A stretch of DNA of 64,000 nucleotides. It comes from Oopsacas minuta (Eukaryota; Porifera; Hexactinellida; Lyssacinosida; Leucopsacidae). The stretch lies in NCBI GenBank assembly GCA_024704765.1, contig JAKMXF010000309.1, positions 62,001-126,000 of the forward strand. The letters run 5' to 3'. Under the pieces are notes generated by a model. That model was not told where the DNA came from. It was given only the letters and a program-made list of their open reading frames with translations, and did no database searches. The position numbers and the translations under genes were made by a program. Of this stretch, positions 35,471 to 46,421 are shown piece after piece (the stretch's first letter is position 1; each line of letters opens with the position of its first letter).

Positions 35471-36610
35471 GGAGCAATGAATCTAACTAAATTAGAAAGT
35501 AATATCCAATGAAGGTAAACATAAAGTGAGACTGAGAGAATTTGATTGGGGGATCAGAAATCACATGCTTTAAAATTTAAATATATTCCATTTTTATTGG
35601 AAAACGATTAAATTTCAATAATTCCTGAGCTCTGATAGAGATAAGTTATTCTCGGTGCTCAGTGTTCGTTCCTCAGCACGCACGATATTAGCTTATGGTC
35701 TGAAATGATTAAAAAACCTATGCAAAATCCTTCGGAATTGAATATTGAAAATTTTTCCTTATCGCTGTATATTCCCATGGAATGGGATTAACTATCAATG
35801 TAAATTCTGAAATTATCTAAATTGTATATACGCCTTAAACGTATAATACGTCTAGGCTAATCTCGAAATTTGAGATTTTGATATTTTTTATTTCGAAATA
35901 TCCGAAATTATTCATATATTTTTTCTTATATTTCGATGTCAATCTCGCCAATTTCAAAGTCGAGTAATACCATAGCTAAGTTAAAAACTCTAAGACTAGA
36001 GCAAAATATCGGAAATATCGGAAATATCGGAAATATCGGCGAATTTTTCGATACTTTCTTTTGGGAATTTCCGATATTTTCGAAATTTCGAAATTTTTTA
36101 AAACCCAATATATCGATGTCAATCCTTGTGTCTTCATTGAAAGTTGTATTAAACAACTTAGGTAGTAATAATGATAGCAGAATTTAGATTTTCAGATAAA
36201 TCTGATAACTTTTGTTTGCACGATATTGATAATGTAATTTGGTATATATTATCAAGTGAATGGCCTATTACTACAAGCCTGTAATATTATCTGGTTAGAT
36301 AAATTTTATGTTTTGAATAACATATTTTCCTGAATTGTAAGTTTCATATTGATAGGAAAATTGTTAGGTTAACTACCTAAGAGCCGTTGAAACTTTACTT
36401 ATCGATAAATGCGTATAAATGCACAACCAAACAGGGTGCAAATAGATTAGTTCAAAACCAGATGGCTACACTAGTTTAATATAGAAATATAAAATGAATG
36501 CATAATTGATATATCGGTCAACAATTCGACATAGAATAAATTGTAATTCTAGTATTATCTTGCTCCTATAAAAGTCTATACGGTACGGTATAACAAAAAT
36601 CTCTCAAAAA
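35471..36610. other. Spacer between the two NHL genes
   Basis: Holds the ATATCGG palindromic repeat at 35870-36115. The two overlapping antisense open frames there (35926-36187) are products of the repeat, not genes. Confidence 0.55.
35870..36115 (+). repeat. ATATCGGAA palindromic repeat, second copy
   Basis: Four tandem ATATCGGAA-type units at 36005-36041 are followed by the complement (TTCCGATATTTTCGAAATTT). It is the same type as 18730-18925 and can fold into a long stem. Confidence 0.65.
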
Positions 36611-37936
36611 CTAAATAGGAATATCTTGTAACATCCAATTATCTTTTCCATCACAAACAACAAGATTACCTCTCTCATCAATATCCATACACATTGGAGA
36701 TTTCAACCCATATGGAGTGTCTGCTGATTCTATAGTACGAATCAATTTTTCTTGATTTGAGAAGATAAGGATTTGACTGTTGGTTTCATCTCGAAGGATT
36801 ATTACGTCATTTTCCTGTTGCATTAAAGTCATACCTACAATATTCCGAGTTAAGTCTTCTTCAAGAATTGCTCTGAGGCGGTTTCCGTTCAGGTCAAAAG
36901 ATTGAAAAAGGTAGATAGAATTACTGAATAAAATGAATATTTCAGTATTATGCAATTTGATATCATAGAATAATACAAGATTTTTGTTCTGCTGATAGCG
37001 GGTCTTTAACTTTGAATCACGAGAACTGGGAATATATTTATCGCGGTATAAACGAAGAGCATTTTCTCGGAATTTCAAACTAAAATTCCAACTTTCAAAT
37101 TTCAACCGCTGCTTGGAAAGACCATCATACCTTTCACCTTGTAATAAATAGAGACATTTTCCGTTAGTATCAATTACACCATAAGAAGAATTTATCTGTA
37201 AAATGAAAATAGTTTCTAAATTACGAGTAGATATTCTGAACAGTAATATTGATTCAGGATATCTGGTTAGGTGGTCGTCTGCGTCAGTATTCTGATCAGT
37301 CAGAACATATAAGTTATGTTTGTGTATAGTCATGCTTCCAGGTGATAACAACCTAGCATTGGTATAGGAATCCAAATATTGGCCACTTCGTCTAAATATC
37401 TTGATAGCATTCGCACTTTTATCAGATACATAGATCTTTTCTTCATATATTCTCATATCTTTGAGATTGCGTGATAATTTACCATTAGTCTTCCCCTGAC
37501 ACACATCTTTAACAATTTTTGTAGGAACTTGATCTTTATCTAGTGTCTTTCCAGTTTCGTCGATACTGATCAAATTTTCCCAAAGGTTATCGGGGATATT
37601 CCATGAAAATTTGATGCTGGTTAGATTTTCAATTTGTGAACTCAAATTTTCAAGAGTTGAATCAATATTATGAGAAAGTGATTGTAAGAGACTAGCATCT
37701 TGAGAAGCTTTAGATATTGATTCCTTCGATTCCAATGTTTGTGCTCTGAAAGTTTGTAATTCTTTAATAGTTTTCATATTTTCAGAAAATATTCCATCTA
37801 TTTGATCAATAATATTCTTCTCTTGTAAATCTAAATTTTCCTTAATCAATTCAAATTTTGTCTGTATTTCATTCTTAGAAGCTTCCATATTAGCAGTTAA
37901 AAGGGCAATATAATCTGGTATGATAGGAGTTGCCAT
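36611..37936 (-). CDS. Coiled-coil/NHL-type beta-propeller protein (441 aa)
   Basis: Single-exon, intact. Residues 1-115 are a long amphipathic coil (IQTKFELIKENLDLQEKNII) ending in FSWNIPDNL. The rest is a six-blade-like propeller with NHL-type strands (KIYVSDKSANAIKIFRRSGQ, NSIYLFQSFDLNGNR, MCMDIDERGNLVVCDGKDN). The layout recalls TRIM-family proteins without their RING and B-box. In TRIM-NHL proteins the propeller binds protein or RNA, but without the RING no ubiquitin ligase activity can be claimed here. No signal peptide or membrane segment, so probably cytoplasmic. It lies in tandem with the frameshifted paralogue downstream. Confidence 0.85.
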   Translation of the reverse strand: MATPIIPDYIALLTANMEASKNEIQTKFELIKENLDLQEKNIIDQIDGIFSENMKTIKELQTFRAQTLESKESISKASQDASLLQSLSHNIDSTLENLSSQIENLTSIKFSWNIPDNLWENLISIDETGKTLDKDQVPTKIVKDVCQGKTNGKLSRNLKDMRIYEEKIYVSDKSANAIKIFRRSGQYLDSYTNARLLSPGSMTIHKHNLYVLTDQNTDADDHLTRYPESILLFRISTRNLETIFILQINSSYGVIDTNGKCLYLLQGERYDGLSKQRLKFESWNFSLKFRENALRLYRDKYIPSSRDSKLKTRYQQNKNLVLFYDIKLHNTEIFILFSNSIYLFQSFDLNGNRLRAILEEDLTRNIVGMTLMQQENDVIILRDETNSQILIFSNQEKLIRTIESADTPYGLKSPMCMDIDERGNLVVCDGKDNWMLQDIPI

Positions 37937-38760
37937 TAAGTGATGTAGTTAGCTAAATAACAAGAATAAGAATTCGCTGTGTAAAAGGGAGAATAGAAAT
38001 TGGGTTTATAGGCGCCGAAACTGAGGGGACAGGGGAGCTAGAGTTTTACATGGATTTTCAAGACGCTATTAGCTCTAATTTAAATTTTTTACAACGCGAG
38101 TGTCCGAAAGCCGCCCAGCGCAAGAAAGCAAAGCCTGTTTGAATTCAATCAACTTTATAATAATTAAGGTTTCACAATAAACTATCCATTTGATGCAGAA
38201 ATTCATCCACCATACCATTCTAATAACGTGATATCTGCTATCTAACAGTTTTCAAACGGGATTTACCAGAAACTAAGAAAAATCCACAAAGATAAACATT
38301 GAGCTCTATTTATTAGGTTAACAAAATTGATGCAATGTCTTGCAAAATTAATTAAATGTCTTACAGATTTGATGAAAAGTCTAACAATTTTGATATATTC
38401 GCTAAGTAGCACAGTAGGCAAACGCAAATTGGGGTACTCCCAAACCGGGACACACCTCTCAGATTTTGAGTTTTCTGTAACGAAATCACTATAGCGAAAT
38501 AGATGGATGGATGGATGCAACGAAGTCCGCTCGTAGCAACCCCAGTTGATGTAATTCCCCTCAAATTGATATGCCATAACATAAACTCCGTATTCAACAA
38601 AAGACTTCTGCTATTAGTGACATAATTTTACAAACAAATGTGTATTTAACATACTCCGGTTACAAGTTACAACAAACTCCGCTCTTAACGAAATGAAACC
38701 GAGGTCCCGTTTGTTATACGTATTCTATAACAATTTTGTTTGCCTAATAAATATAACCCA
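37937..38760. other. Spacer between NHL and sulfotransferase genes
   Basis: No gene. Short frames at 38263-38600 lack domain features. Around 38640-38710 there is a GC-richer stretch (ACTCCGGTTAC ... GAGGTCCCGTTTG) that looks like the ends of a small inverted-repeat element. Confidence 0.45.
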
Positions 38761-40029
38761 TTAACAATTAGCAAATCTTTCTCTCATAATTTCCTTAAGA
38801 ATTCTGTTGAATTTTACTTCTCCCTCTGCTATCCTCTGACAACAAACATATTTGGAAGCTTTTTCACTTAATTCTGGGAATTTAAGAAGGCAAAGTCCCC
38901 CATTTACTATTCTATATTGGTTTGGATTCAAGCAGAATTGTGAAATTCGTGAATTCAATCTTTCTATAATATCAACCTCGTGACTTAAGTCATATTTCAG
39001 ACTTGACTTGATGGATCCAAATTTATCAAGCATTCTCTGGTACAAAAGCCAATCAATATAACTCCATTCTATGATAAGATCTTGTTGTTGTTCGGTTAAT
39101 TCATCTTTGCTATTATTCTTTACTGCTGAGTTTATTTGGAAATGAGCTACGTCACTATAATCTAGTTGGAACATTTTCCTGAAAATTGCCATTGACTCAA
39201 TAAAGTGTTCAGTAATAAATACGAATTCAACTTCTCTATCTACTCTTTCTAAGAATTTATCGATTTCTTGTTGGTAAATTACATTTTCTAGAATTTGTTT
39301 ACGACCAACTCCAGCAGGTATTTTATAATCATAGAGACCGAAAACCTGAGATTGCTGATTCCAGGTAACAAATTCTCTTGGGTAATCAAATAATTTGAAA
39401 TATTTGGGGTAACCGAAATATTTTCTTGAGTACTGTAATGGGTTTTCAATAAACTTATCGAACGTTATGCCTTTCTTGTTCAGAACAGCTGCAGTATTCA
39501 TAAAATTATAATATGACATTAATTGACTGATCGGATTACGAACACTGGCAAATATCCTCGTGCCTTTTGGCATAGTTTTGACAAGTAACTCCTTCCCTTC
39601 ATATCTACTATGAATTGTACTCAGATTGTATGTTTTACCACACGAAGGTATCAATGGGTACTTCGAAACAGTGTCCAAATGTGAGTATGGAAATATTTGG
39701 TTCGTTTTTAACGAATATGGTTCTACAAAAGACAAACCATGCTTCAAACCATAACGATATAACACATTAGAGAGTGTGCTACTCGCTGCTTTGTATGATT
39801 TGATGAGATAGAAATTTTGTATATTCTCTCCAGTAGATTTCTCACATTGTAAGAAAGATTTGAATTCTGATTCTACCTCTGTTTTAGCTAAGTTTCTAGT
39901 GGTTGTGTTTCCAAACACAATTTCTGTTACATCTTCATAAGTACCAGTATTGCCTATAAATAGTACCATAGCTGTTATATATAGAATGCAAACAGAAATA
40001 TATAGGAAAAGTGAATTTTTCCTTGGCAT
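38761..40029 (-). CDS. Galactose-3-O-sulfotransferase-like Golgi enzyme (422 aa)
   Basis: A type II membrane protein: a short basic N-terminus, one signal-anchor (about residues 7-25, LFLYISVCILYITAMVLFI), then a lumenal catalytic domain. The 5'-phosphosulfate-binding loop is YLIKSYKAASSTL (74-86) and the 3'-phosphate-binding segment is IFASVRNPISQLMSYY (159-174). Both are positioned as in the GAL3ST family, which transfers sulfate from PAPS to the 3-OH of galactose on glycolipids and glycans. N-x-S/T sites occur in the stem. The length agrees with human GAL3ST1 (423). It is a single exon with no lesion; the C-terminal Cys-rich part (FCLNPNQYRIVNGGLC, YVCCQR) also fits. Acceptor specificity cannot be judged from sequence. 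Confidence 0.85.
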   Translation of the reverse strand: MPRKNSLFLYISVCILYITAMVLFIGNTGTYEDVTEIVFGNTTTRNLAKTEVESEFKSFLQCEKSTGENIQNFYLIKSYKAASSTLSNVLYRYGLKHGLSFVEPYSLKTNQIFPYSHLDTVSKYPLIPSCGKTYNLSTIHSRYEGKELLVKTMPKGTRIFASVRNPISQLMSYYNFMNTAAVLNKKGITFDKFIENPLQYSRKYFGYPKYFKLFDYPREFVTWNQQSQVFGLYDYKIPAGVGRKQILENVIYQQEIDKFLERVDREVEFVFITEHFIESMAIFRKMFQLDYSDVAHFQINSAVKNNSKDELTEQQQDLIIEWSYIDWLLYQRMLDKFGSIKSSLKYDLSHEVDIIERLNSRISQFCLNPNQYRIVNGGLCLLKFPELSEKASKYVCCQRIAEGEVKFNRILKEIMRERFANC

Positions 40030-40601
40030 TCTTCCTGGCAGATCTGCTTTTAATTCCCAGATTTATTACACAGTGAATATATGTTCAATAGAAATTATAC
40101 ATTATTGAGTGCATATTTAGTATCAAATAGCTTATATCTGCATGCTCTTAAACACATTTAGAATACTTACAAAATAAACAAGAAATATTCAAAATTTGAA
40201 TCTTGAACATTAATCAGATCTTTGAGACTACAAAAATACTAATTTTTACTTGGAAATCATAGGTGCAATCCCATTCACAAATAATTATGCATGCAGCTGA
40301 AGTACTCTAAATAAAATTAATTTTGATAGATAATCCCTTCAAACATCCTCAAACACACATTTGATATTTTCAAATGTATAATTACAATTCAACATGATCT
40401 ATCATATGATTCGCTATATTTTCACACCTTTAGAATCATTGGTTCTACGGTCAGTTAGGGTAGCCTCCGAGCTGCACTCCTAGTATGTCTACTGAACGTT
40501 TTTTAGTTAACTGAATTAACTCAGAACCTTGGGTATAAGAACACATATAGCTACTCCCAAGTGCTTCTTATAACAGGTATCCAAAGAATAATTATACTAT
40601 T
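40030..40601. other. Spacer between sulfotransferase and MATE array
   Basis: No gene. A minus-strand remnant of repeat R1 lies at about 40385-40485 (ATCATATGATTCGC ... GAGCTGCACTCCTAGTATG). Confidence 0.5.
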
Positions 40602-42134
40602 TCAATAAGCTTTAATAACAGATATATATAGTATTATTGCAAAAACACAAGCACTTATCGCCAAAGTAACTAAATACCTACAAACTATGAAGCTTTTTGA
40701 ATTTAGGATAGAAGTTTTGAGTTTATGAAATTCTTCAGCTTGTAGGTTACTAGTTTTCTTGTTGGTATTTTGTGTGACAACATCAGTAATCTTCTCCCAG
40801 TTACTACAAGAAAGTATGAGCAAGGGAATTACTGAGCAAATTGTATTTGTAACTGCGAATTGGACATAGATACTAAGAGCCTTCCATTCAACAAAATGTA
40901 TCAACAAAACTGAAGCCACTGAGCCTAAGATTATCTGAAAAATAAATTTAACTGCTGTTTGAATTCCTTGCTTACAACACGCATTCATTACTCCTTGTAT
41001 CACAACCTTTACGTCAGAATTCATTAGGAATGAGTACATTCTGAAATTCCACGTTAACTCTTTGGCAAAATTTGCATCTGTCGTGAAGAGATGACTCAAT
41101 GGTTCACTAACTGCAAATACTATGATAGTACACATTACTATTGTAAGCTGTGCTATGATTAAGTCCAATATTGCTGCTTTTCTAGCTCGTTTGGATTGAT
41201 TTTCTCCCAACAAATGTGCTACACGAACTGTTATACCACTGCCAAACCCGACGGCACCCATGTCGATTAACCACCAAATCGAGAATGTAATTGAGTATAT
41301 TGCTAGCTGTTCCTTATTGTCTGCGACCATTCCAATACATATTACAGGTAGTATTGTCGCTGGTGCTGCCCCAATAATGGTTTGAATAATTGGAACAACG
41401 GCGTATCTTGCTGTATGATACCAGTCAGAAATCAATTCAATACTCCATTCATGTGAAATTGTCTTGTGTACATGAGAGAGTTGTATGTGTGAGAATACTA
41501 AAAGTGCAATTAAGTAATTACTTATGACGTAACCAGCTGCTACACCTTGCATGCTCGTATTGTATTGAAAGATGAGAATATATTGTATTATTCCATTCAG
41601 AGTTATTCCTATGAGAAGATACAATACAGGACCCCAAACTATGTTCAATGCCTGAAGGAAACGAATACCTATTTTGTAGTACAAATACGCAGGATAACCG
41701 AAACATAGAATATCTGTGTAGCTACCACTATACTCAGCTAACTCCCAATCTTGGAATACAAGTAGACGATAGGACGGACGCTAATTAATATTGTGAATAC
41801 AGGGAAGCAGACTAGATTTGCCATTAGTAGAGCTTTGTGGAAATAGAACCCCACTAGTTTGTTTTGCTCCACACGCCTAAGAGCATAGTATGTTTACGTA
41901 TACAACAATCCCCTCAGCTATCGGATAGTTGATGATACAAATTGCTGTTTGACCGTTACACATGGCACTTAACAATATTCCAATATTATTCCCAGAGCTT
42001 CTTCCAATGAATATATTACTTAATTTCATCTGTAATCCTTCTGTAAAGCATTCTATAGAAGTTGGGAGTGCTAAGGCGAAAAGGAATACTATCTCTTCCA
42101 AGATCCAATTAGTTTTTAGTACTTCTAGTTTCAT
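40602..42134 (-). pseudogene. MATE transporter 1, broken
   Basis: Starts at ATG 42134 (MKLEVLKTNWILEEIVFLF) and has the full MATE length, but carries three lesions. CAG became TAG in the LCSQA motif (41877-41879). Five bases are missing shortly after (near 41862), and one base is missing near 41758. The two deletions sum to six, so the frame is restored and the last 360 codons are open to TGA at 40602. Those codons run from the first-half motif GIRFLQALNIVWG to the thirteenth helix. The C-terminal third and 3' flank are nearly identical to the intact copy at 59820-61358. It is a young pseudogene unless the lesions are assembly errors. Confidence 0.85.
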
Positions 42135-43126
42135 GACTATCAACTCGATTTCTTACTTGCAAACTATAATTCCTCATACGTATATAGTATTTATACCTAA
42201 GTTGACTAATTCATGAATTATTGAATAATTCATTATTCACTAGGATAAAAATGAATAGTTCTTTTTTGAATAATTCTTTTTGAATTACTAACTTTCTGGC
42301 ACCAATTTTAATGTATAAATAGGATTTGTATTATGTCGAGTTGATAAATATGAATTCTCTATATTACGAACAGTTTCTCTAGTCCCCTAGTGGTTCAGAA
42401 TTCGCGACACTGACATATATTATTCAATATCATTATGAATTGTAATGATATTGAATAATATATGTCAATTTGATTCAAAACACCATCATTTACTGGTTTC
42501 AACATTCTCAATCCAGATTGCCATTCACTGGGCATTTTCTTGGTGAGAAAGCTTCTGATAATATGATTCGAAGACTTATAATGTAATTCATACATTAATA
42601 CCTACTAATAATTCATTCTTTTTACTGTGCCGACTAGTACGTAGTCGGTCAGTATTGAAATCACTGCCTGTTTATTTTCTCAGCGTCAACGCTACTGCCA
42701 TAACTGACTAGAATCAAGGTGTTATATGATAGTTTAAAAGTTTAAGAGATTAGTCCGGTGTGATTCTCCCCTTTGCTATCCGATTGGACAGTTTTTGACA
42801 TCAGACAAACTTTTGTCTGACCTCTAGTAATATTATGAAACGAAAGGTACCAAAAATTTAACACCTTTCCAAAGAGAAAATTCTACACCTTTATACTCTT
42901 CTTGAATTATATATTGGTTATAGTATTTTGTTAAATGTATTTTAAAAATATGAATTTTATAGCACTATGTCATAGCCGTCAATACAAATATCTACGAACA
43001 CAGGTAGAGTGAAAACCAAAGTTTAATATAGTTAGCACAATAAATATGTATCGAAGAATAACTGCGCTAGAATATCACCAATTTCCAGAACAAAGTAATA
43101 TAAAGATACTACGAATATGGAGCAGA
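42135..43126. other. Spacer between MATE 1 and MATE 2
   Basis: No supported gene. It has the perfect hairpin at 42411-42467. A minus-strand open frame at 42395-42595 has no known homology. Confidence 0.5.
42411..42467. repeat. Perfect 25-bp-stem hairpin
   Basis: Arm 42411-42435 (TGACATATATTATTCAATAT and five more) is the exact reverse complement of 42443-42467, with a 7-base loop. It could be a foldback element or a replication-stalling site. Confidence 0.85.
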
Positions 43127-44674
43127 CTAACACAGAAATTGCTTCAGTATTAGTATAGTAGTGAAAACTGTAATAGAAACAGCTAGACAAACTAGATACC
43201 TTGATAATATAAATGCCTTTGACCTAAGGATTAGTTTAATCAAGGTAAGATTTCGAAATATACGTTGGGGCTCTTTTTCAGTGCTAGTGTTCGTTTCTGT
43301 ATTTGTCTTGACAACCGAAGCAATCTTTCTCCAATCACTGCAAAAGAGTATGAAGAGATCGATTACCATGACAAAGGCAGTATTGATCGTAACCTGAAAG
43401 TATATACTTAGTGCTTTCCATTTAACAAAATTTACTAACAAGAATGTTGCAATTGTTCCGAGAAATATTTGAAGAATGAACTTCAATACTGTTTGTATTC
43501 TTTGTTTACAACAGGCATTCATGACGCCCTGGATAATATAGTTCGAATTACAATTGAGTAAGAATGATAACCACATGATGTTCCATGCTAATTCTTTTGC
43601 AAAGTCAGTATCTGTCGTAAAGAGATGGCTCAATGGTTCGCTTATACCTAACAGTACAAGATTAACCAAAGCCAACAGCACTGGTCCCACAACGATACCT
43701 AATACTGCGGCTTTCTTTGCTCTCTTTGGGTCATCAGCTCCTAGCAAGTTACCGACACGAACAGTTATTGCACTTGAGAATCCCATGATCCCAAGGCTGG
43801 TTACCCATCCAATCGAGTATATAATAGAGTAAATGGCTAGTTGTCTCTTATCATTTGCAAACACACCAATTGCTAATATAGGTAAAATAACTAATGGAGC
43901 AGAACTAACTAAAGTTTGAACGATGGTAGAAATTGCATATTTACTTGTATGATACCAGTCAGAAATCAATTCAATACTCCATTCATGTGAAATTGTCTTG
44001 TGTACATGAGAGAGTTGTATGTGTGAGAATACCAAAAGTGCAACTAAGTAATTACTTATGACGTAACCAGCTGCTGCACCTTGTATATTCGTATTGTATT
44101 GAAAGATGAGAATATATTGTATTATTCCATTCAGAGTTATTCCTATGAGAAGATACAATGCAGGACCCCAAACTATGTTCAATGCTTGAAGGAAACGAAT
44201 TCCTATTTTATAATACAAATATGCAGGATAACCGAAACATAGAATATCTGTGTAGCTACCACTATACTCAGCTAACTCCCAATCTTGGAATACCAAGTAG
44301 ACGATAGGACGGACGCTAATCAAGATTGTGAATACAGGGAAGCAGACTAGAGTTGCCATTAGTAGAGCTCTGTGGAAATAGAACCCCACTAGTTTGTATT
44401 GTTTTGCTCCATATGCCTGAGAGCATAGGATGTTTACATACAAAGCTATCCCTTCAGCTATTGGGTAAGATATTAGAGAAATAGCTGTTTGACCAATAAA
44501 CAGAGCGCTTAACAATATTTCAATATTATTCCCAGAGCTTCTCCCAATGAATATATTACTCAATTTCATTTGTAATCCTTCTGTCAAGCATTCTATAGAA
44601 GTTGGGAGTGCTAAGGCGAAAAGGAATGCTATCTCTTCCAAAATCCAATTAGTTTTTAGAACTTCAAATTTCAT
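43127..44674 (-). CDS. MATE-family transporter 2 (515 aa)
   Basis: Intact and intronless. MATE proteins export organic cations and xenobiotics across the plasma membrane in exchange for protons or sodium. Twelve core helices in two homologous halves plus a thirteenth C-terminal helix (about 491-511) give the eukaryotic type. Landmarks: ALPTSIECLTEGLQMKLSN (22-40); CSQAYGAKQYKLVGFYFHRA (84-103), the classic MATE Q-A-x-G-A...R-A signature; RFLQALNIVWGP (160-171); TVRVGNLLGADDPKRAKKA (304-322); and IQGVMNACCKQ (381-391). Closest to copies 3, 4 and 5 by the C-terminal TNTETNTSTEKEPQ. It is head-to-head with copy 3. Confidence 0.93.
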   Translation of the reverse strand: MKFEVLKTNWILEEIAFLFALALPTSIECLTEGLQMKLSNIFIGRSSGNNIEILLSALFIGQTAISLISYPIAEGIALYVNILCSQAYGAKQYKLVGFYFHRALLMATLVCFPVFTILISVRPIVYLVFQDWELAEYSGSYTDILCFGYPAYLYYKIGIRFLQALNIVWGPALYLLIGITLNGIIQYILIFQYNTNIQGAAAGYVISNYLVALLVFSHIQLSHVHKTISHEWSIELISDWYHTSKYAISTIVQTLVSSAPLVILPILAIGVFANDKRQLAIYSIIYSIGWVTSLGIMGFSSAITVRVGNLLGADDPKRAKKAAVLGIVVGPVLLALVNLVLLGISEPLSHLFTTDTDFAKELAWNIMWLSFLLNCNSNYIIQGVMNACCKQRIQTVLKFILQIFLGTIATFLLVNFVKWKALSIYFQVTINTAFVMVIDLFILFCSDWRKIASVVKTNTETNTSTEKEPQRIFRNLTLIKLILRSKAFILSRYLVCLAVSITVFTTILILKQFLC

Positions 44675-46421
44675 TACAATTGTCTAGATTTTCTATCTTT
44701 TAGTGAATTTTCTTTATACATATATGAACTAAAAAACATTATCAATTTGTATTTTCATCCCACTTGCATTTTTTTTTGGTGAATTGGAAAAATGTTATCA
44801 TAACCTATGCTAGGAGTTCGATATGAATATAGCCTAAACCTTTCATTCGTTTTATCTTTTTCCTTAACTGATATAAATTACTGTTTTCTGTAGTATTATA
44901 TCAGCTCCATTCATTAATTAGATGAAATCTTTATAACTTTCATGAGATTCCTATTTGGTGAAATAGTATCAGTAGATTCAATACTAATGTATTAATGCCT
45001 CTGGACACTGATCGAGTCAAAAACTAATTAATATATATAATATGGTATAGATTACACAGTAACAAATATATTCAAGAATAATGCATCTCATCAATTTACA
45101 CTTATCAACAGGAATGAATTATCCACTGAATACAGAATAGAACTGCAATAGAACAGCTGGAAAAAGTAAATACCTTGATAATATAAATAAACCTCTACAG
45201 TAGACCTGTTTCCCCAGTTGATCCGTAGCTCGATAATCCGAACCCTTGCAAATCAGAACAGGACATCAAGCTGAATGATTTTTGGAAAATGATGCCAAAT
45301 ATTTGTAAAAAGTAATTGTTAAACATTTAACTGAGAATAATAATTACACATGCCTGCAGCTGCAGCCATGCTTTCTCCTATTTCATACTAATATTATTCT
45401 ACTAATATATTGTTTTAATGAAATTCATTAATCCGGACAAATATTTTTGTCAGTGACACAGAGCTTTCGGATTAGCTAAAGCTACTAGAATAATATATAT
45501 TTAATCTAATTTGAATTTCACTAAACCAGCATCTGGGTGTACAAACTCGACACGAATTATTTAACAATCTCATAGTAATGCCACTTACAGTATTGTAGGT
45601 TTCCAATATGCATAAATGGGTCAACAATAACTTTCCTATGATTGACAGTTATACGTAAAAACTTTACTATTCAATAAATACATTTTCTTAGATGCAAATA
45701 TTTAGTTCGCATATCCTGATGCATATTTACCAACCCAAAATCAATTTACTTTCCTCTACATTGCAAAAATGTAAATAGAATGTAGGACTAAACTTGGATA
45801 AGCATATACAACACTTAAGTACAGAGACGATTTTCGTGGGGCAAAATCTGATTATATTATAGGCAGTGGTGAGCCGAGGGACCGAAGACCGGGAGGGCCA
45901 GGGAAAGATTTCAAATCTGGTTACCCCGTTTGCCCTCTCCTAGGACCGCCACATTTAAAGTGACATTTGTGTAGAGTAAAATATGAATGGCGGAAGTTTT
46001 CTTTTGAGTGGAATAGTACCTTAAAATACACTGGAACTAAACTTTTACCCACTAAACTAGGTAAATACGCTCGACAAAATATCTCCATACACAAATGAAG
46101 AGCATAAAGTTAAAATATATTAATTAAGTAGACTAGAAATCAGACTTAAGCATAGCCACTAGTTCTCATTACTGTTAATTAAAGAGTTTGGCTATACCAC
46201 TGTGAGTGTAGAGGGTAGTATATAGTTACACATGAGATAGTATCACGTGTGGAGTTTAAAATAATCATCAATCATAAGCATATATGCAATTATACATAAA
46301 TTATAGCGGTATATTCTTGGTGAGAAATTGATAGCATATTATATGCATTGATGGAAAGTATTGTATATACAAGGATGAATAAATTACAACAGAAGATATT
46401 GTAGAAAAAGAGCAGGGCAAT
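44675..46421. other. Divergent intergenic region between MATE 2 and MATE 3
   Basis: Presumed promoters of both genes lie here; no defined site is identifiable. It contains a pogo-like remnant (about 45194-45485: CAGTAGACCTG, CGATAATCCG, and the end CGGATTAGC) and a hAT-like MITE at 45864-45952. Unlike the other head-to-head MATE pairs, it has no foldback element. Confidence 0.5.
45864..45952 (-). mobile_element. hAT-like MITE, inverted relative of 30860-30947
   Basis: Left end CAGTGGTGAGCC, right end TAGGACCGCCAC (its complement begins GTGGCGGTCC). The interior CCCCGTTTGCCCTCTCC is the complement of the core of 30860-30947. Confidence 0.55.

Noticed and set aside
35926-36187. Overlapping antisense open frames in the ATATCGG repeat
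   Set aside because: The frames consist of short tandem units (IGNIGNIG) produced by the repeat period; no gene features.
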